Assembly (NCBI RefSeq): GCF_037975245.1
Contig: NC_092571.1
Coordinates: 11,047,917 to 11,111,916 of the forward strand
Direction of reading: 5' to 3'
Source: Apostichopus japonicus
Lineage: Eukaryota; Echinodermata; Holothuroidea; Aspidochirotida; Stichopodidae
Length of the DNA: 64,000 bases
The notes beneath the pieces are model-generated. The model had not been told where the DNA came from, ran no database searches, and worked only from the letters and a program-made list of their open reading frames with translations. Each line of letters opens with the position of its first letter. The first letter of the stretch is position 1. Below are positions 48,685 through 63,576 of the stretch, one piece after another. A program made the position numbers and the translations under genes.

Positions 48685-48901
48685 TTAGATCCTCCTGCAA
48701 GCAAGAACTCGCGAAGAAGCCTTATTGGCTTATCAAAGTCGCAAGCTGACCGAAGTCAATCTCTCAGATTCATTGTTAACGTCCATGATTATGAATTGTG
48801 ACCAACTCTATAACTGGGCGACACACATTAATCTTGGAGTGACTCGAACTCAGGACCTTATGATTGAAAAGCCGCGGCCTTACCACTGAGCTAACACTCC
48901 T
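48685..48901 (-). repeat. tRNA-derived SINE (family A), near full length
   Basis: On the minus strand it begins at about 48901 with GGAGTGTTAGCTCAGTGGTA (box A) and continues to box B GAGTTCGAGTCACTCC, with acceptor-like pairing GGAGTG/CACTCC. The body has TTCGGTCAGCTTGCGA and GCGAGTTCTTGCTTGCAGG at the 3' side. The best copy for defining the family. Confidence 0.85.
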
Positions 48902-49149
48902 GTTTTCAAAGTTGACAAAAGAAATAGTTGACAAAGAAATAGAGAATTCTTGTAGATAAGATTAGAATTGAAATTTAACAAATAGTAGTATACGTTGCAT
49001 GAAAGACATGATCCCGCCAGCAAAAATATAATAACTTTTAAGATAGCAATCTTGATACAATATAGAGATCTATGTTAATTCGGTCACTTTAATGCTCCAA
49101 GTCAACGACATGTGCATCCTAACACACACAGACAAACACACATCCACAC

Positions 49150-49211
49150 GCATATATATATTTATATATTTGTATATAGAGTATATATATATATATATAT
49201 ATATATTCATA

Positions 49212-49253
<42 letters not shown>

Positions 49254-49375
49254 GATATTTATATACGTGTGATATATAGATATTTATATAGATATATATG
49301 AATGTGTAGGGAGAGATATATGTATATATTATATATATATGTATATCCATATATATATATATATATATGTATCCA
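49150..49375. repeat. (TA)-rich microsatellite
   Basis: TA repeats with GTATATAG and TTTATATA interruptions. Confidence 0.9.
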
Positions 49376-49570
49376 TTTATATAAACATGTATGCATATAT
49401 ACATTTATTCATATATACATGTATGAATATATACATTTCAACATATATACATTTATACATGTATGCATATATACATGTATGAATATATACATTTGAACAT
49501 ATATACATTTATACATGCATGCATATATACATTTATTCATATATACATTTATGCATGTAAACATAGATGT
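49376..49570. repeat. 16/24-bp alternating purine-pyrimidine minisatellite
   Basis: Repeated TATATACATTTAT and CATGTATGAA/CATGCATGCA blocks, largely alternating purine-pyrimidine and self-complementary. Confidence 0.85.
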
Positions 49571-49619
49571 ATATATAGATATGTATGTATACAGTATGTG
49601 CAATATAAATGCCTTATAT

Positions 49620-51045
49620 ATCACTATCATATTTCCGCAAATACGCTGATAAAGAAAACAGCAGCTATCTGGTTTGTGGAGAGGTAATTAGACTAAAGTT
49701 CTGAGCTTGCCCGACTAATCTGACATTGATGATGTAGCGATTTGACACAGTTCGCACTCCATGGTTCCTTTTCTGTCCAAGACGATGTAATGATCTATAT
49801 ATATCAATGTTGACATTCCTTATGTCGAATTTCGAATTTGCACTATCATTCCAGTATATACCTACTTATTTCACATTGCAAGTGTTAAATGTTACAAATA
49901 CAATATGAATGCATATGAATGCATATGAATGATGCTGCTGGACTCTTGGGGCATTTCATCCAATGGAGCGATCCTTAATAAATTCACAAGCTTTATTAAT
50001 TTCACAGTAAGCTATAGATCCTATACATTATTATTGGTATAAGTGAATGTAGTACGCAGGGAGTGACCTGGACGCATGGTCCCACTTTTGACCCCAACTG
50101 ATCACAATATTGTTCAGAAATATATTAGCAGACTAACTTAAAATTCAAATTCTTGAATGTAAATTTATTTCAATGGTGGCACCATTATGCATATAAGTAC
50201 TTTAATTTGGTAATAAAATATGAAAAGGTGAGGGAGATCTCACAAGTACGTCCTTCCATAGTGGTGTCATGTTTCGGACAATTCGTTATAGCGCCCACCA
50301 CCCCCACCCCCCACCCCAATTAAATTGGGCTCCTACGCCCATATGTATAGCGTTTATGCATCCAATCTGAGGTTTTACTCGCAACTTTTGATCAACTTCT
50401 TCAGGAGAATTGAATTGAACCTTTATTTATGACGCTCCAGTGTCGAATCCAGTGCTAACATAATGGCAATGCACGCAAAATGCACGCAAAATTAAAGTTT
50501 TCACCCCAGCTTTTTTCGTTATCACGAGATTTCCACAATTATATCAAATACTGCGGGTTATGTAGATATCGCACCAGATGCAAGGCACGTGCTGTGCTAG
50601 ATGCATTTAGCGTATGCATGAATATACCGGATCGAAAATTGAGACGGATGGATATAATCAGTTACATATCTAGATATTAATGGAATATATCTAGAAGTTC
50701 TCACATTGTTTTCTGTAACGCTCATATTAATCCTGTGTATGTTTTCAAGATCGTGTTTATTAACCTCTGCTATCTCTACACCTCTCTCTCGCTTTCTCTT
50801 ATTAAAGAGTTCTCATATATAAGTTCCGGACAACTTTTACTGAATCGCCACAAACACGAAATATATCGTTTATATGAACGCGGCAAGAACACAATCGATC
50901 GACATATTATATTCCTGCCACCTCATTTCATGGATGACCTTATCGGAAAGATACACATATTTGTTTCACAAAAATTGACAACAGTTCATAATTTAGGGAA
51001 AAATTGACAACTCAACACAATCAAAGACTCTACAATCCGGTGATA
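49620..51045. other. Intergenic, no gene recognised
   Basis: Upstream region of the SLC35G-like gene. Short open frames (50480, 50735) have no domain. Confidence 0.4.
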
Positions 51046-51051
51046 TCGCAC

Positions 51052-51993
51052 ATGGCTTCCAATTGGTTTCAAGCTGTTTACGCACAGAGGGGAATAGCTT
51101 TGGCATTTATATCATCCATCATCTGGGCGTTCAATAGTCTGGGATCTCATATTTCTACTCAAACTGTTTCTACATGGACATTGTGTTTTGTGAACAGTCT
51201 ACTCTATTTACCATCGTTGTTCTTTATACACTGGGAAAACAGTGACCGTTACCGTCCATCAGACGGCCTTTTAATTCTCCTTGCCGGAATCTCTGATTCT
51301 GCGTCAATGTGGTTTGCCTCTCTTGGATTTTCATTCACTTCAATTGGAAATGCTAGTGCGATTATTTTTAGCAAACCGTTATTTTGTTTAATCCTTTCCA
51401 GAATATTCTTGAAAGAGGGGCTGGTTTTACATGACATAGGTATTACAGTTACAAACTTTATTGGTGTTGTATTAATCTCAAAACCTCGTTTTGTCTTTGG
51501 TTACTATGTAACTGACGTCGATGACTTAGAATTATGGGGATCGCTAGCTGCTCTGATGTCTGCTGTCAGTGGTGCCTGTGTATTCCTTTGTATTCGTAAG
51601 TTAGTCGAAAAGAACGTTTATGATCCAGCACTTGTTATGGTCGCTAAGGCAGTAGTAGGATATGTCTTTCATGGCCTTTTGATGTTTCTAAATATTAACT
51701 CACATAGTCATATGAAAACAGCATCAGACTGGTTCTGCGTCATTTCTACGTGTTTGGCAGCAGTGATAGCCTGCGTATTAGTATACCTCGCCCTTAAATG
51801 CGAGAATGCATCTGTCGTGGCTTTGGTAGGCACAGCAGAGGTTGCGTTGTCATATGTGCTACAAGTCGTTTTCATGGAAGACAAACTGGAACCAACAGCG
51901 ATTGTGGGTGCATTTTTAATTGCCATCACCCCAGTATGGTCTGCAATAAGAGGCATGCATTATGTACAAATAGGGGAGGTCAACCAAACATAA
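51052..51993 (+). CDS. SLC35G/EamA-family membrane transporter, single exon
   Basis: 313 codons from the ATG at 51052 (MASNWFQAVYAQRGIALAF). About ten hydrophobic helices are seen, in two halves of EamA (drug/metabolite transporter) type. The first half has FSFTSIGNASAIIFSKPLFC and the second VYLALKCENASVVALVGTAEV, then the terminal AIVGAFLIAITPVWS, hallmark positions of SLC35G/TMEM20-like proteins. Members sit in the plasma membrane or secretory pathway; their substrates are mostly unknown. The gene is intact and intronless, while most genes here are split; vertebrate SLC35G includes intronless members. The best match within the superfamily is SLC35G1-like. Confidence 0.88.
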   Translation: MASNWFQAVYAQRGIALAFISSIIWAFNSLGSHISTQTVSTWTLCFVNSLLYLPSLFFIHWENSDRYRPSDGLLILLAGISDSASMWFASLGFSFTSIGNASAIIFSKPLFCLILSRIFLKEGLVLHDIGITVTNFIGVVLISKPRFVFGYYVTDVDDLELWGSLAALMSAVSGACVFLCIRKLVEKNVYDPALVMVAKAVVGYVFHGLLMFLNINSHSHMKTASDWFCVISTCLAAVIACVLVYLALKCENASVVALVGTAEVALSYVLQVVFMEDKLEPTAIVGAFLIAITPVWSAIRGMHYVQIGEVNQT

Positions 51994-52695
51994 AGAGAAA
52001 AGCCAGAGCCTACAAACTAATTGCTGTCAGGCTAACTCCAAAACCATCTGATGCGTTTGCATGCTAAAACCGTCGCAGGACATCAGCATGAACAGAAGTA
52101 TATTCGAAATTTGTTAGTTTCAGATTAAATATTTAAAAAAAATTAGGAATATCTTTCTAAAACTAACATCACTAATTAAGCTTTTTCTTTAAGAAAATAG
52201 ACAGGGGATACAGCTAACCTAGGCAACTTTTAACATACAAAAGTGTATGTACAATTTTCAGAAGAGGGAAAAGGTAGATGAAAGTAATTAAAGTCCGGGC
52301 AAGAAATCTGATGGCTGCCAGACGTCCTTCAAGTCTCTTCAAATCACTCAAAGAAGGAATATCTTGTGCAACTTTTTTCCGTGTACGATGAAATGTTTAA
52401 GATCTTAGGGAATAATAACATCTACAGTTACCCTATATATAGTTCTGCTACACTTTAGTAGCAGTCGCAGATAACACAGACTACTTTGGAAATAGAAATA
52501 GGAAAAGTAGTTGTCACTGGTAGTGAAACTCGAGTCTAATTGACAGCTAATTGCACCTTTATGGACAATCATATATATATATTCTATCATACTGTAATCT
52601 CGCAAACAAAAGTTGGGCGAAGAAGACAAGGAGTTATGAAATACAACCTGTTAGTGTAACAGCATGAAATGAACACTGAATATCATTACATTATA
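51994..52695. other. Downstream of transporter, no feature seen
   Basis: No supported gene. Confidence 0.4.
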
Positions 52696-52699
52696 TTAT

Positions 52700-52873
52700 A
52701 TGTATGTATGTATTTTAGGTCCTACTGCAAGCAGGAACTCGCGAAGCGCCGCAAGCTGACCGATGTCGATGATGATTATGAATTGTCAACAACTCTGTAA
52801 CTGGACGACAAACATTAATCTTGGAGTGACTCGATTGGAAGGTAACACCGTTAACCACTGAGCTAACACTCAT
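52700..52873 (-). repeat. tRNA-derived SINE (family A), internally shortened
   Basis: On the minus strand it has GAGTGTTAGCTCAGTGGTTA at the head (box A) and GCGAGTTCCTGCTTGC near the 3' end, with a (CATA)n tail at about 52700-52712. The middle is shorter than in the 48685 copy. Confidence 0.8.
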
Positions 52874-53890
52874 GATGACGATTGTTTCCGTTGAACGTTC
52901 GAAGGTTTTATAACTTCAAGGGCTACTTAAGGGGCTACGTCAATGTATATTATAATATCAGTATTTTTTAATTTTGGCAAACCAGGTTGAAACTCGAAAT
53001 TGGATTAACCAGGATCACGGAAATTAGAGGTCACGATAATCAACGTTTACTCGTTTTGACGTTTTAGGTAGAAAATTCATGTTTAATTGATTTATGTGCA
53101 GTACATACAACATATTGAACACCAAAAATATCTATACAAACTTATATAGTCGTTCTTATTTAGTCGCATATTGCATTCCAAGCTCATACAAATTCTGTAT
53201 TGCGAAAAAAACATAATATATATCTATATATACGTTTCATTGTTCTAAAAAAATATGACAAATATCAAGCGTAAATTAATAGATAAAGTTTATCGGTCAG
53301 TCAAAAGCACGGTAGGTAAATTTTTAACCACAATGACTGGCCAAAGTTAGAACGTCCGCAGCAGATTGTGACCAACATCGTTGAAACTATACTGGTTGTC
53401 ATCGTTGCCGATCTGTGCCATTTGCTTAGCGTGACCAAAGGAAAATTTCCGCTTGGTCGAGGTCGGGCAGAGGTAAATACTGCCCATTTACTGGTTGCCT
53501 TTCATATCCACCTCCTCGATTTGCATACTTATGTAGTCGATGTACAATTACCTAATCGATGTATACTTGCGTATTTTGTGAAGTGCACATGCTTCAATCC
53601 TCTCCTGGCTCAGAGAGGCGTCGCATGTGTTCCTGTAGAGCACTGTTCCTTAGTATTTAAGTTTTCTAATTGTTTTATATAAGTATTAAGGGGCTTAATA
53701 TTGTAATTGTTTATCTCTTTTAATATCGCATTATAGATATTTGCCTTAAATGTGATTTTGTTATATGCTTGTGCCTGTTATTTGGATTGCCTTTTTTGTG
53801 TATTTGTTGTTTGCTTATTTGTAAGAGTATCTAGAGTAGAATATATCGCCAGAGGGTATTTCTTTGTTGGTGTTCTGTACATTCTCCATA
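52874..53890. other. Intergenic, no gene recognised
   Basis: An open frame at 53368-53682 has no recognisable domain. Confidence 0.4.
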
Positions 53891-53970
53891 AAGCCGTCGT
53901 TATTCCCAGACAGCCGCCGTTAACCCCAGAAAGCCGCCGTTAACCCCATAAAGCCGCTGTTAATCCCTGT
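53891..53970 (+). repeat. 20-bp minisatellite, four units
   Basis: Unit AAGCCGCCGTTAACCCCAGA with a few changes; GC-rich in an AT-rich setting. Confidence 0.85.
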
Positions 53971-54289
53971 AAACCCCTGCACACCGCAGTTTGTCATGCT
54001 GTTGGTTTTGCCCGGTAACTATTGTAAGTTAAGTTATAATTATCAAGAATGTAATTGTCTTCAATCTTTCTCTATGTTTTGTTTCATGTTGCCAAATGTT
54101 ATTTTTTATACTTCTTGCTTTTTTTGCATTGTTTTAGAAGGAGACATATAATGCATTATTATTTTATTATTAATTTGTTCAATTCATGTGTTTGTTTCAC
54201 CAATGTTTGTATACTGATGTTTTTATATCTTTACTTTCTAGTTCTCACCGTGGTCTTGTTGACACCACGCGTGTAAATAAATGGGTTAA

Positions 54290-57330
<3,041 letters not shown>

Positions 57331-57339
57331 ATTGTTGAA

Positions 57340-58135
57340 TCCAATTCCATCACCAGCCACAGCATGCAAATGAAACACAAAACTAAGGGTCACATCACTT
57401 GCCCAACCACTAATGTAATCTATCTGATCTCTTGTAGAGTTTGCGGCATCCAGTATGTTGGCGAAACCAAAACCACCCGCAAGAAGCGGTTCTATGGTCA
57501 CAGATCCACAGTCAACACCATGAAGACTGAGACCCCAGTTGGAGAACACTTTAACCTTCCCAACCAAAACATTAACGACATGTCCCTACATGAGATTGAA
57601 TCCTTAGGTAGCCGTACTGACCTAGTACGAATCAGCAGAGAGAAGCTGTGGATGCAACGCCTTCGCACCATTCAACCTCATGGGCTCAACACTCAGAAAG
57701 GAATTGACTGACTTTTCTTCTGTTTCCCCCACCCCCTCCTTCACCCCTTGCCCCCCCCCCCCCCCCATTCACTCCTATTCTCAAAGCTCTTTTCCACCCT
57801 TTTTTTTCTCCACACCTTTCTGTCTTTGTCCTTCTCCAGTTTATTCCTAACCCCCTTCCCTTAATCCTTTATTTGTCCCTCCACTGTTTATCTCCTACCT
57901 CTTCCCTACCCCTCCCTGTTTTTTTCTTTCTTCTCTCCATGCCTTGTCTACTTATAATCCCCTTTCATCTATCTCATTGTTCTCACCGTGCTCATTAACT
58001 TGTCTGGCATCTGTGAGTGTTTTTGTCCCTTCTGTTACTGTTACTTGTCATTTAGCCTTTGAAGAAGATCCTGCTAGGATCGAAACGTCAGGCCAACTTA
58101 CTTTTACACATTATCTTACACAGGCTCTCTAGTGG
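57340..58135 (+). mobile_element. Penelope-like element 3' fragment with GIY-YIG endonuclease
   Basis: 57364-57711 is open and encodes the GIY-YIG module: ITCPTTNVIYLISCRVCGIQ then YVGET and RKKRFYGHRS, then PVGEHFN. This nuclease nicks DNA for target-primed copying in Penelope-like elements. A pyrimidine-rich stretch follows (57712-57930). Near 58055-58090 lies a hammerhead-like core, with a GATCC/GGATC stem II and GAAAC after it. The RT is missing. The YVG motif is intact here, unlike the copy at 20.3 kb. Confidence 0.8.
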
Positions 58136-58139
58136 ATAA

Positions 58140-59920
58140 GCAGTTTGCCAACAGTTTTATTCTATTTTGATGAAACTTTTTTGTAAGAACAATAGGCCAA
58201 CAGGGACGTCAGAGCAAATATGTAAGCAGTGAAACTCCAATACAAACATAACTTGTTATATCGTATATACGCGGAAATTTTAATTCGTTATAAATACTAA
58301 GTACAGGACTTTATGTGACATCTAACGAAAAGTGTTGATTCCAAACGCATAATATTCTAATTGTTAACGTCAAATGAACTATCACGCAATTTGCCTGCAG
58401 TAGGTCTCATGGATTATTCACTCTATTCCAAATGCGTTATAGAAGAGACATTTCAAGGAAACTGTTATCTAAAGTTCAACATACTTCCCTCTATTTGGCA
58501 GTTTACTCAATACTTTAGTTTCCTAAAATTGTTTAATCAATATATGAAATTAAATATAACAAGAGGTCAATCCACAGAGTTACTGATCACATACCCCTGT
58601 AACGATCGGTGAAACAATTTCAAGTTGTGGAGACAAAACAGACTGGAAACAAAATGAAAACTGACTACCATGGCCTTCGAATTTTGACATGGGATGATAT
58701 GGAGGACTTCTTACATGTAGCCTACTACAATCAGACCGGCCGGTAATCCTTGTTATATTAGACTCCCCCCCCCCCCAGCAAAGGACTAATTTCCTCCTTC
58801 CATGTCCTAAAGTGTTCACTCGATTCAAATGAAGGCTGAGAAATAATACGCGATGAACCACCAGCTCGATTGAGCTTGCAACCCGTACATCAAGTCGTTG
58901 TTTGAGACCCCTTTATTGCTTAACTAGCAACGACCCAAGACTGAGTAAGAGCAAGCAACGCGCTCATTTACTGAAGCATTGACAATTAATGTGACGAGTT
59001 CAACGCAACGGAGGAAAACAGAAGACCCTGGTGATTATTTGTATACTCTAACTCACTTGTAAAAAAAGAGAAAATTATTTAGCTATACAAATCTAGAGGC
59101 TTAGACTTTGCATGTCACATATAAGATGAATGTAAGGTGACCTAAAATATAGCCTCGGTCCAACGTTGATCATATAAGCCTAAGCCTAACAGCATACGTA
59201 ACTTAGCAGCTCTCAGTCAGTAAACAACGTGATTTGCTTCATTAACCTCACTTTAATCTTATTAAATGAAAAACATATGTATAGAGACTCTAAGGAATTT
59301 ATTATTCAAATAAAAGTGACGTCATGAGAGCTAAGAACTAGATTATCTTGTCCTTTTCAAAACCGCTGCTTTACAGTGTTATTGAGACGAGTCTTAAGTG
59401 CGGGGAGTTGGTATTACTGGTTGTGAGTTAGGTTTGATTCCTTTCTTTCGATGGCTTTGAAACAACTTCGTTCACCATAGCTCAACTGTAGTGATGATGA
59501 ATGCGGTACCTTCATCGGTCTTACGGTTTGGCCAAAAAATATGCACAAATTTGGCCAAGTTTGAGATTTGACAATGTGACCTTTGGCATAAACAATAATT
59601 AATGCTCTGCAATCGTACGGAGTCTGATGCTTTTGAGATATCGAGTTACGTATTAAGGTTTTTGTATGCCCGTTAAAGCCAAAAATGCTCTAGTTTGTTA
59701 TTATTCCCGTTACAATGGAAACTTCATTGCATCTTGCCATCTTAACCATTTTTATACTGAACAAAACACTTGAGCTCATGTGCACCTTTTACTTCGACTG
59801 TTAATCGATTAAACAGCGCCTCTTACTTCACAGCCTGCTTGCTTTCAGTTTTGTATTTAGTTTGGTTGTAGCATACAGTACAACATAACTACTCTGGATA
59901 AACGTGAGTGACACAATAAT
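58140..59920. other. Intergenic, no gene recognised
   Basis: Upstream region of the Ig gene at 59929. No exon or transposon end seen. Confidence 0.4.
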
Positions 59921-59928
59921 CAATCGAT

Positions 59929-60415
59929 ATGGGCTTTTTGTGTACTTTTTATTGTATTTTTATTTCTATATTCGCCCTGTCATTTTCCGAAGATATCAAT
60001 TGTGACCATCACTGTCAAAAAGGGTCAACGATAAACTCAACAGACTGTTACTCGATTGTAGGTTGTGACTTACCGTTTCCAAAAGTCTCATTTTCATATG
60101 TAGACCTACCCATAGCAGTAACGCTTAGATTAGATTGGAACTTTACCGAGCTGGCTACCACGGATGCTAGTTCCGGAACTCCCTTTATCTACTCTGCGAT
60201 ATTCAACCGGTATGAATATCATATGTATGATCGTTACTTCTTCCAAATTGAGTTAAGCTACTGGAACTCTTCGGGGGACTTTTACAACTTTTGGATTTGG
60301 TTGCGCGACATCCAACCAAGAGATTTTGGAAATCATCATGTCAAACTGACGTGTGTAGATTGTCATGATGGGCATGTCGGTTTGGTTCTCGTACAGCACA
60401 TATACCGTTTACTTG
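59929..60415 (+). CDS. Ig-family receptor, exon 1 (signal peptide and first domain)
   Basis: ATG at 59929 opens a signal peptide (MGFLCTFYCIFISIFALSFS). The domain that follows has cysteine pairs and N-glycosylation sites (NST, NFT), with an Ig-like late motif RDFGNHHVKLTC. It ends phase 1 at a strong GTAAGT donor. The domain is a diverged V-like Ig; the usual Tyr before the last Cys is replaced. The gene continues to 62737 and beyond. Confidence 0.75.
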
Positions 60416-61426
60416 GTAAGTAATGCTCCATATTCACTTTGAAGGAAACTCCGACTCAATTGAAAGTCTTTTTATTCAGCAATACTTTGTCTCAGACTGT
60501 GAGATAATGGTAATCAAATATATTTACAAGAAGCATTCTAACGCAAAACAACGTAGAAAATCTTGAATAATTGCTAACGTAGACATTACATAAATTACAT
60601 AATTTAATAAGCAACAGCAAAATTTCCAGAATACACATGTATACCCCATACAAAATAAAGATGGCTATTATACATGGACCTTCTCAGTCACCACAGTAAT
60701 ATTTCCATTGTGATTTGATACTAACTTCCAGCTAGATCTCGCAGGTTCTGGAAGAAACTTTTCAGGGCGTAGAGGTATAGGAGTCGCTATCCAGTAATAG
60801 ATGCACGAGTCACACTATATATAATAGAAGTGGTAGATGAAGTACACGATGTTGGTGGTGGTGACTGGTGACGAACAGCGCTATTAGATTGGTTTAGGAA
60901 GATTAGTTTAATCAAATCATTTCTTCCACCGCCCTTTACTTGCTTCTTTTTGCTCATCCTGGATGTATGCCGATTTTTGTTCACCGCTCAGTTTTTTTTA
61001 ATTTTATCTTCTACCCTATCTCCCTTTCTCTGACTCCTTTTCTCACAATGTATAGAAGAAATTTATGGAATTGTAATTATAATACAGGAAAGTACTGTCA
61101 TTTTCAAAGAAGCGTAACTAAAACTGTTTGATGCTAGTAACATATTATTATTTTTTGAAACAAATTGCATAACTTGTATGTAAATCAAATAGAATTATCC
61201 TTGTTATATGAAGATTCTGATATGTATTAACAACCCGCTAGCGAATGGAACGATTTAAATATTCAAATAATAAATGTTATATTTGTCAAGAAATCTTTCA
61301 AACTAGAGATTTTACATTTTTCTGTGTTATTGTTCAAAATGTCATTGTTAATGTCATTTCCCGACAATATAGATTATAATTTTAATTGCCAAGACGGACC
61401 AGCTATACTGACATATGAAATATATA

Positions 61427-62386
61427 CAGTAAAACTCAGCTTATCCGAACCCCGATATTCCGAACCGGACATCCGTTCATTAATGACATTTCTGAAGGCC
61501 TAGTGTTATTTATTCCGAGTACTGTACAGTTGGCCTACTCATAATATGTGAAACGTAAATTGGTTATAATACGTAACGACCAGCTTTCAAATTCTTTTGA
61601 CAAAGCATGTATATTTTAATTCATTCTTCCATTGTCTTATATATCGAAAAGATAATCACCTACTACATCAACGTCTGATTGTAATTTGTATCAAGGAGTT
61701 GTTATTTTCCGATCACACATTCACAAAAATAAACGTTCATCAGGCTAAAGCTTGTGTGCCTAGCATGCAGGCTATGGCCTTTTATTACGTGATACCAGAT
61801 ATGACCAATTGACGCATATCTACTCCCCAAGAAGATGTATACACCTACAAGGGCGCGCACTTGTGTGTTCTCGATCTTTCGACGTACAGTAATGCAGCTT
61901 ACCTCAAGTAAATTATTCAAACGTGAAATGGCTTTACTTAGGCCCAAGCTGAAACTACTTTCTCCCATACTTTTGCTTGATAAGAAACTATAGAGTTGTC
62001 AGTGAAATCTCAGCTTGTCATGGGAATCAGTATTAGGCTAGGATAACCACTGACACTCTTATTTCCTGTACTTTAGTAAGAGGCATATACAGCGGTAATA
62101 TAAAAACTACTGAACATGTGGTCACAGTGATGAAAATCCTCCTCCTCGAATCTCAGAAAGAAACTGCTTCTTTTTTTTGGGGGGGGATTTTTTATTTCCG
62201 AATACGTCAAATAATCAATTCATAAACATGAAAATACTATATACAACCATTAAGAAGGCCTAATATCACAATACATGGGTCTGTTATAGTCGAAAATTAG
62301 TTATTTGATTACAATTCTATCATCCAAACTTTGAGTATCCGAACTACTTTCGATCATGACCAGTTCGGATAATAGGTGTCTTACTG
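61427..62386. mobile_element. pogo/Tigger-like non-autonomous element
   Basis: Terminal inverted repeats start CAGTAAAACTC on the left and CAGTAAGACAC on the right (minus). Both continue to ATCCGAAC, and a TA flanks each end (61425-61426 and 62387-62388). The length is 960 bp with no transposase. TA target and CAGT ends fit the Tc1/mariner-pogo group. It lies in the first intron of the Ig gene. Confidence 0.7.
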
Positions 62387-62736
62387 TATTTCCGTTTTCA
62401 TATAAATGTCGTTCGTCATACTAAACGTCTGTTAACGATATTTCAACCACCTTCACCCCTCCTTTGCTTAATGAGAAATTATATATATTTCTTTACTTCA
62501 GAATACTAACTATGTTTTTGGACTGACATGTTCAATTCAAGATGAGCATCCCCACATAAACTTGAACGTTTTACATCTAAATGAGTATACCTTTTTTTGG
62601 GTGGACAAATACTGAAACTTTTGGTTAAATTGTAGGAGTTATTTTAGTTGTTCGATTATGAGGCTTAGTTGTCTACTTTACATTGATGACTCTCTGCATA
62701 ATATGAACTTTCATCCGAACTATCTTCTCTTCACAG

Positions 62737-63048
62737 TTTACCAGCCTCCTTCACCTCTTGTGTGCCATGGCTCCCCACCATCCCCATCTGCATCCTACCA
62801 CTTCACCATCAATTGTTCAATAACAGACGGGATTCCACCAATGAATCTGGATGTCATCGAACAGAAGGGCTGTAATTATCATAAACATTATACAGACAAT
62901 AACGGAACTAAAGTGCTATCTGTCTACGTCACATCTTGTGAACAGAACTCAACTGTTGGATGCATCGCTTCTAGTGAACCGCTGGACTCAGTTTCTACAT
63001 TGAAGTATTCTGACAGATGTGAGTTTAATATCTCGAGAACATATCAAG
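62737..63048 (+). CDS. Ig-family receptor, Ig exon copy 1
   Basis: 312 nt, acceptor TCTCTTCACAG, donor GTAAGT, phase 1-1. It encodes an Ig-like domain (PLVCHGSPPSPSASYHFTIN, then VTSCEQNSTVGCIAS) with N-glycosylation sites (NCS, NGT, NST). Phase 1-1 exons of this length are the usual form for Ig domains and keep the frame when skipped or repeated. Confidence 0.8.
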
Positions 63049-63174
63049 GTAAGTTAATATTTAATAGGAGTAGTTTTAATGAAGTTTGTGGTCAGAGTGA
63101 TTTTGACCTAGCAGAGGGTTGAACGTTTCTGTGACAGGATATGAACTTTCATCCGAACTATCATCTCTTCACAG

Positions 63175-63486
63175 TTTACCAGCCTCCTACACCTCTTGTG
63201 TGCCATGGCTCCCCACCATCCCCATCTGCATCCTACCACTTCACCATCAATTGTTCAATAACAGACGGGATTCCACCAATGAATCTGGATGTCATCGAAC
63301 AGAAGGGCTGTAATTATCATAAACATTATACAGACAATAACGGAACTAAAGTGCTATCTGTCTACGTCACATCTTGTGAACAGAACTCAACTGTTGGATG
63401 CATCGCTTCTAGTGAACCGCTGGACTCAGTTTCTACATTGAAGTATTCTGACAGATGTGAGTTTAATATCTCGAGAACATATCAAG
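63175..63486 (+). CDS. Ig-family receptor, Ig exon copy 2
   Basis: 312 nt, same splice sites and phase as copy 1. The protein is almost identical to that of copy 1; the only change I see is PPS to PPT near the start. The next exon is outside the window or was not recognised. Confidence 0.8.
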
Positions 63487-63576
63487 GTAAGTTATTTTTT
63501 AATAGGAGTAGTTTTAATGAAGTTTGTGGTCAGAGTGATTTTGACCTAGCAGAGGGTTGAACGTTTCTGTGACAGG

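Larger units (their letters stand above)
62701..63576 (+). repeat. 438-bp tandem duplication carrying an Ig exon
   Basis: Copy 1 at 62701-63138 and copy 2 at 63139-63576 run head to tail. I see only a handful of differences (for example CTATCTTCTC against CTATCATCTC, and TAATATTT against TATTTTTT), about 99 percent identity. Confidence 0.95.

Noticed and set aside
53368-53682. 104-codon open frame
   Set aside because: No domain, no signal peptide and no splice or promoter context.
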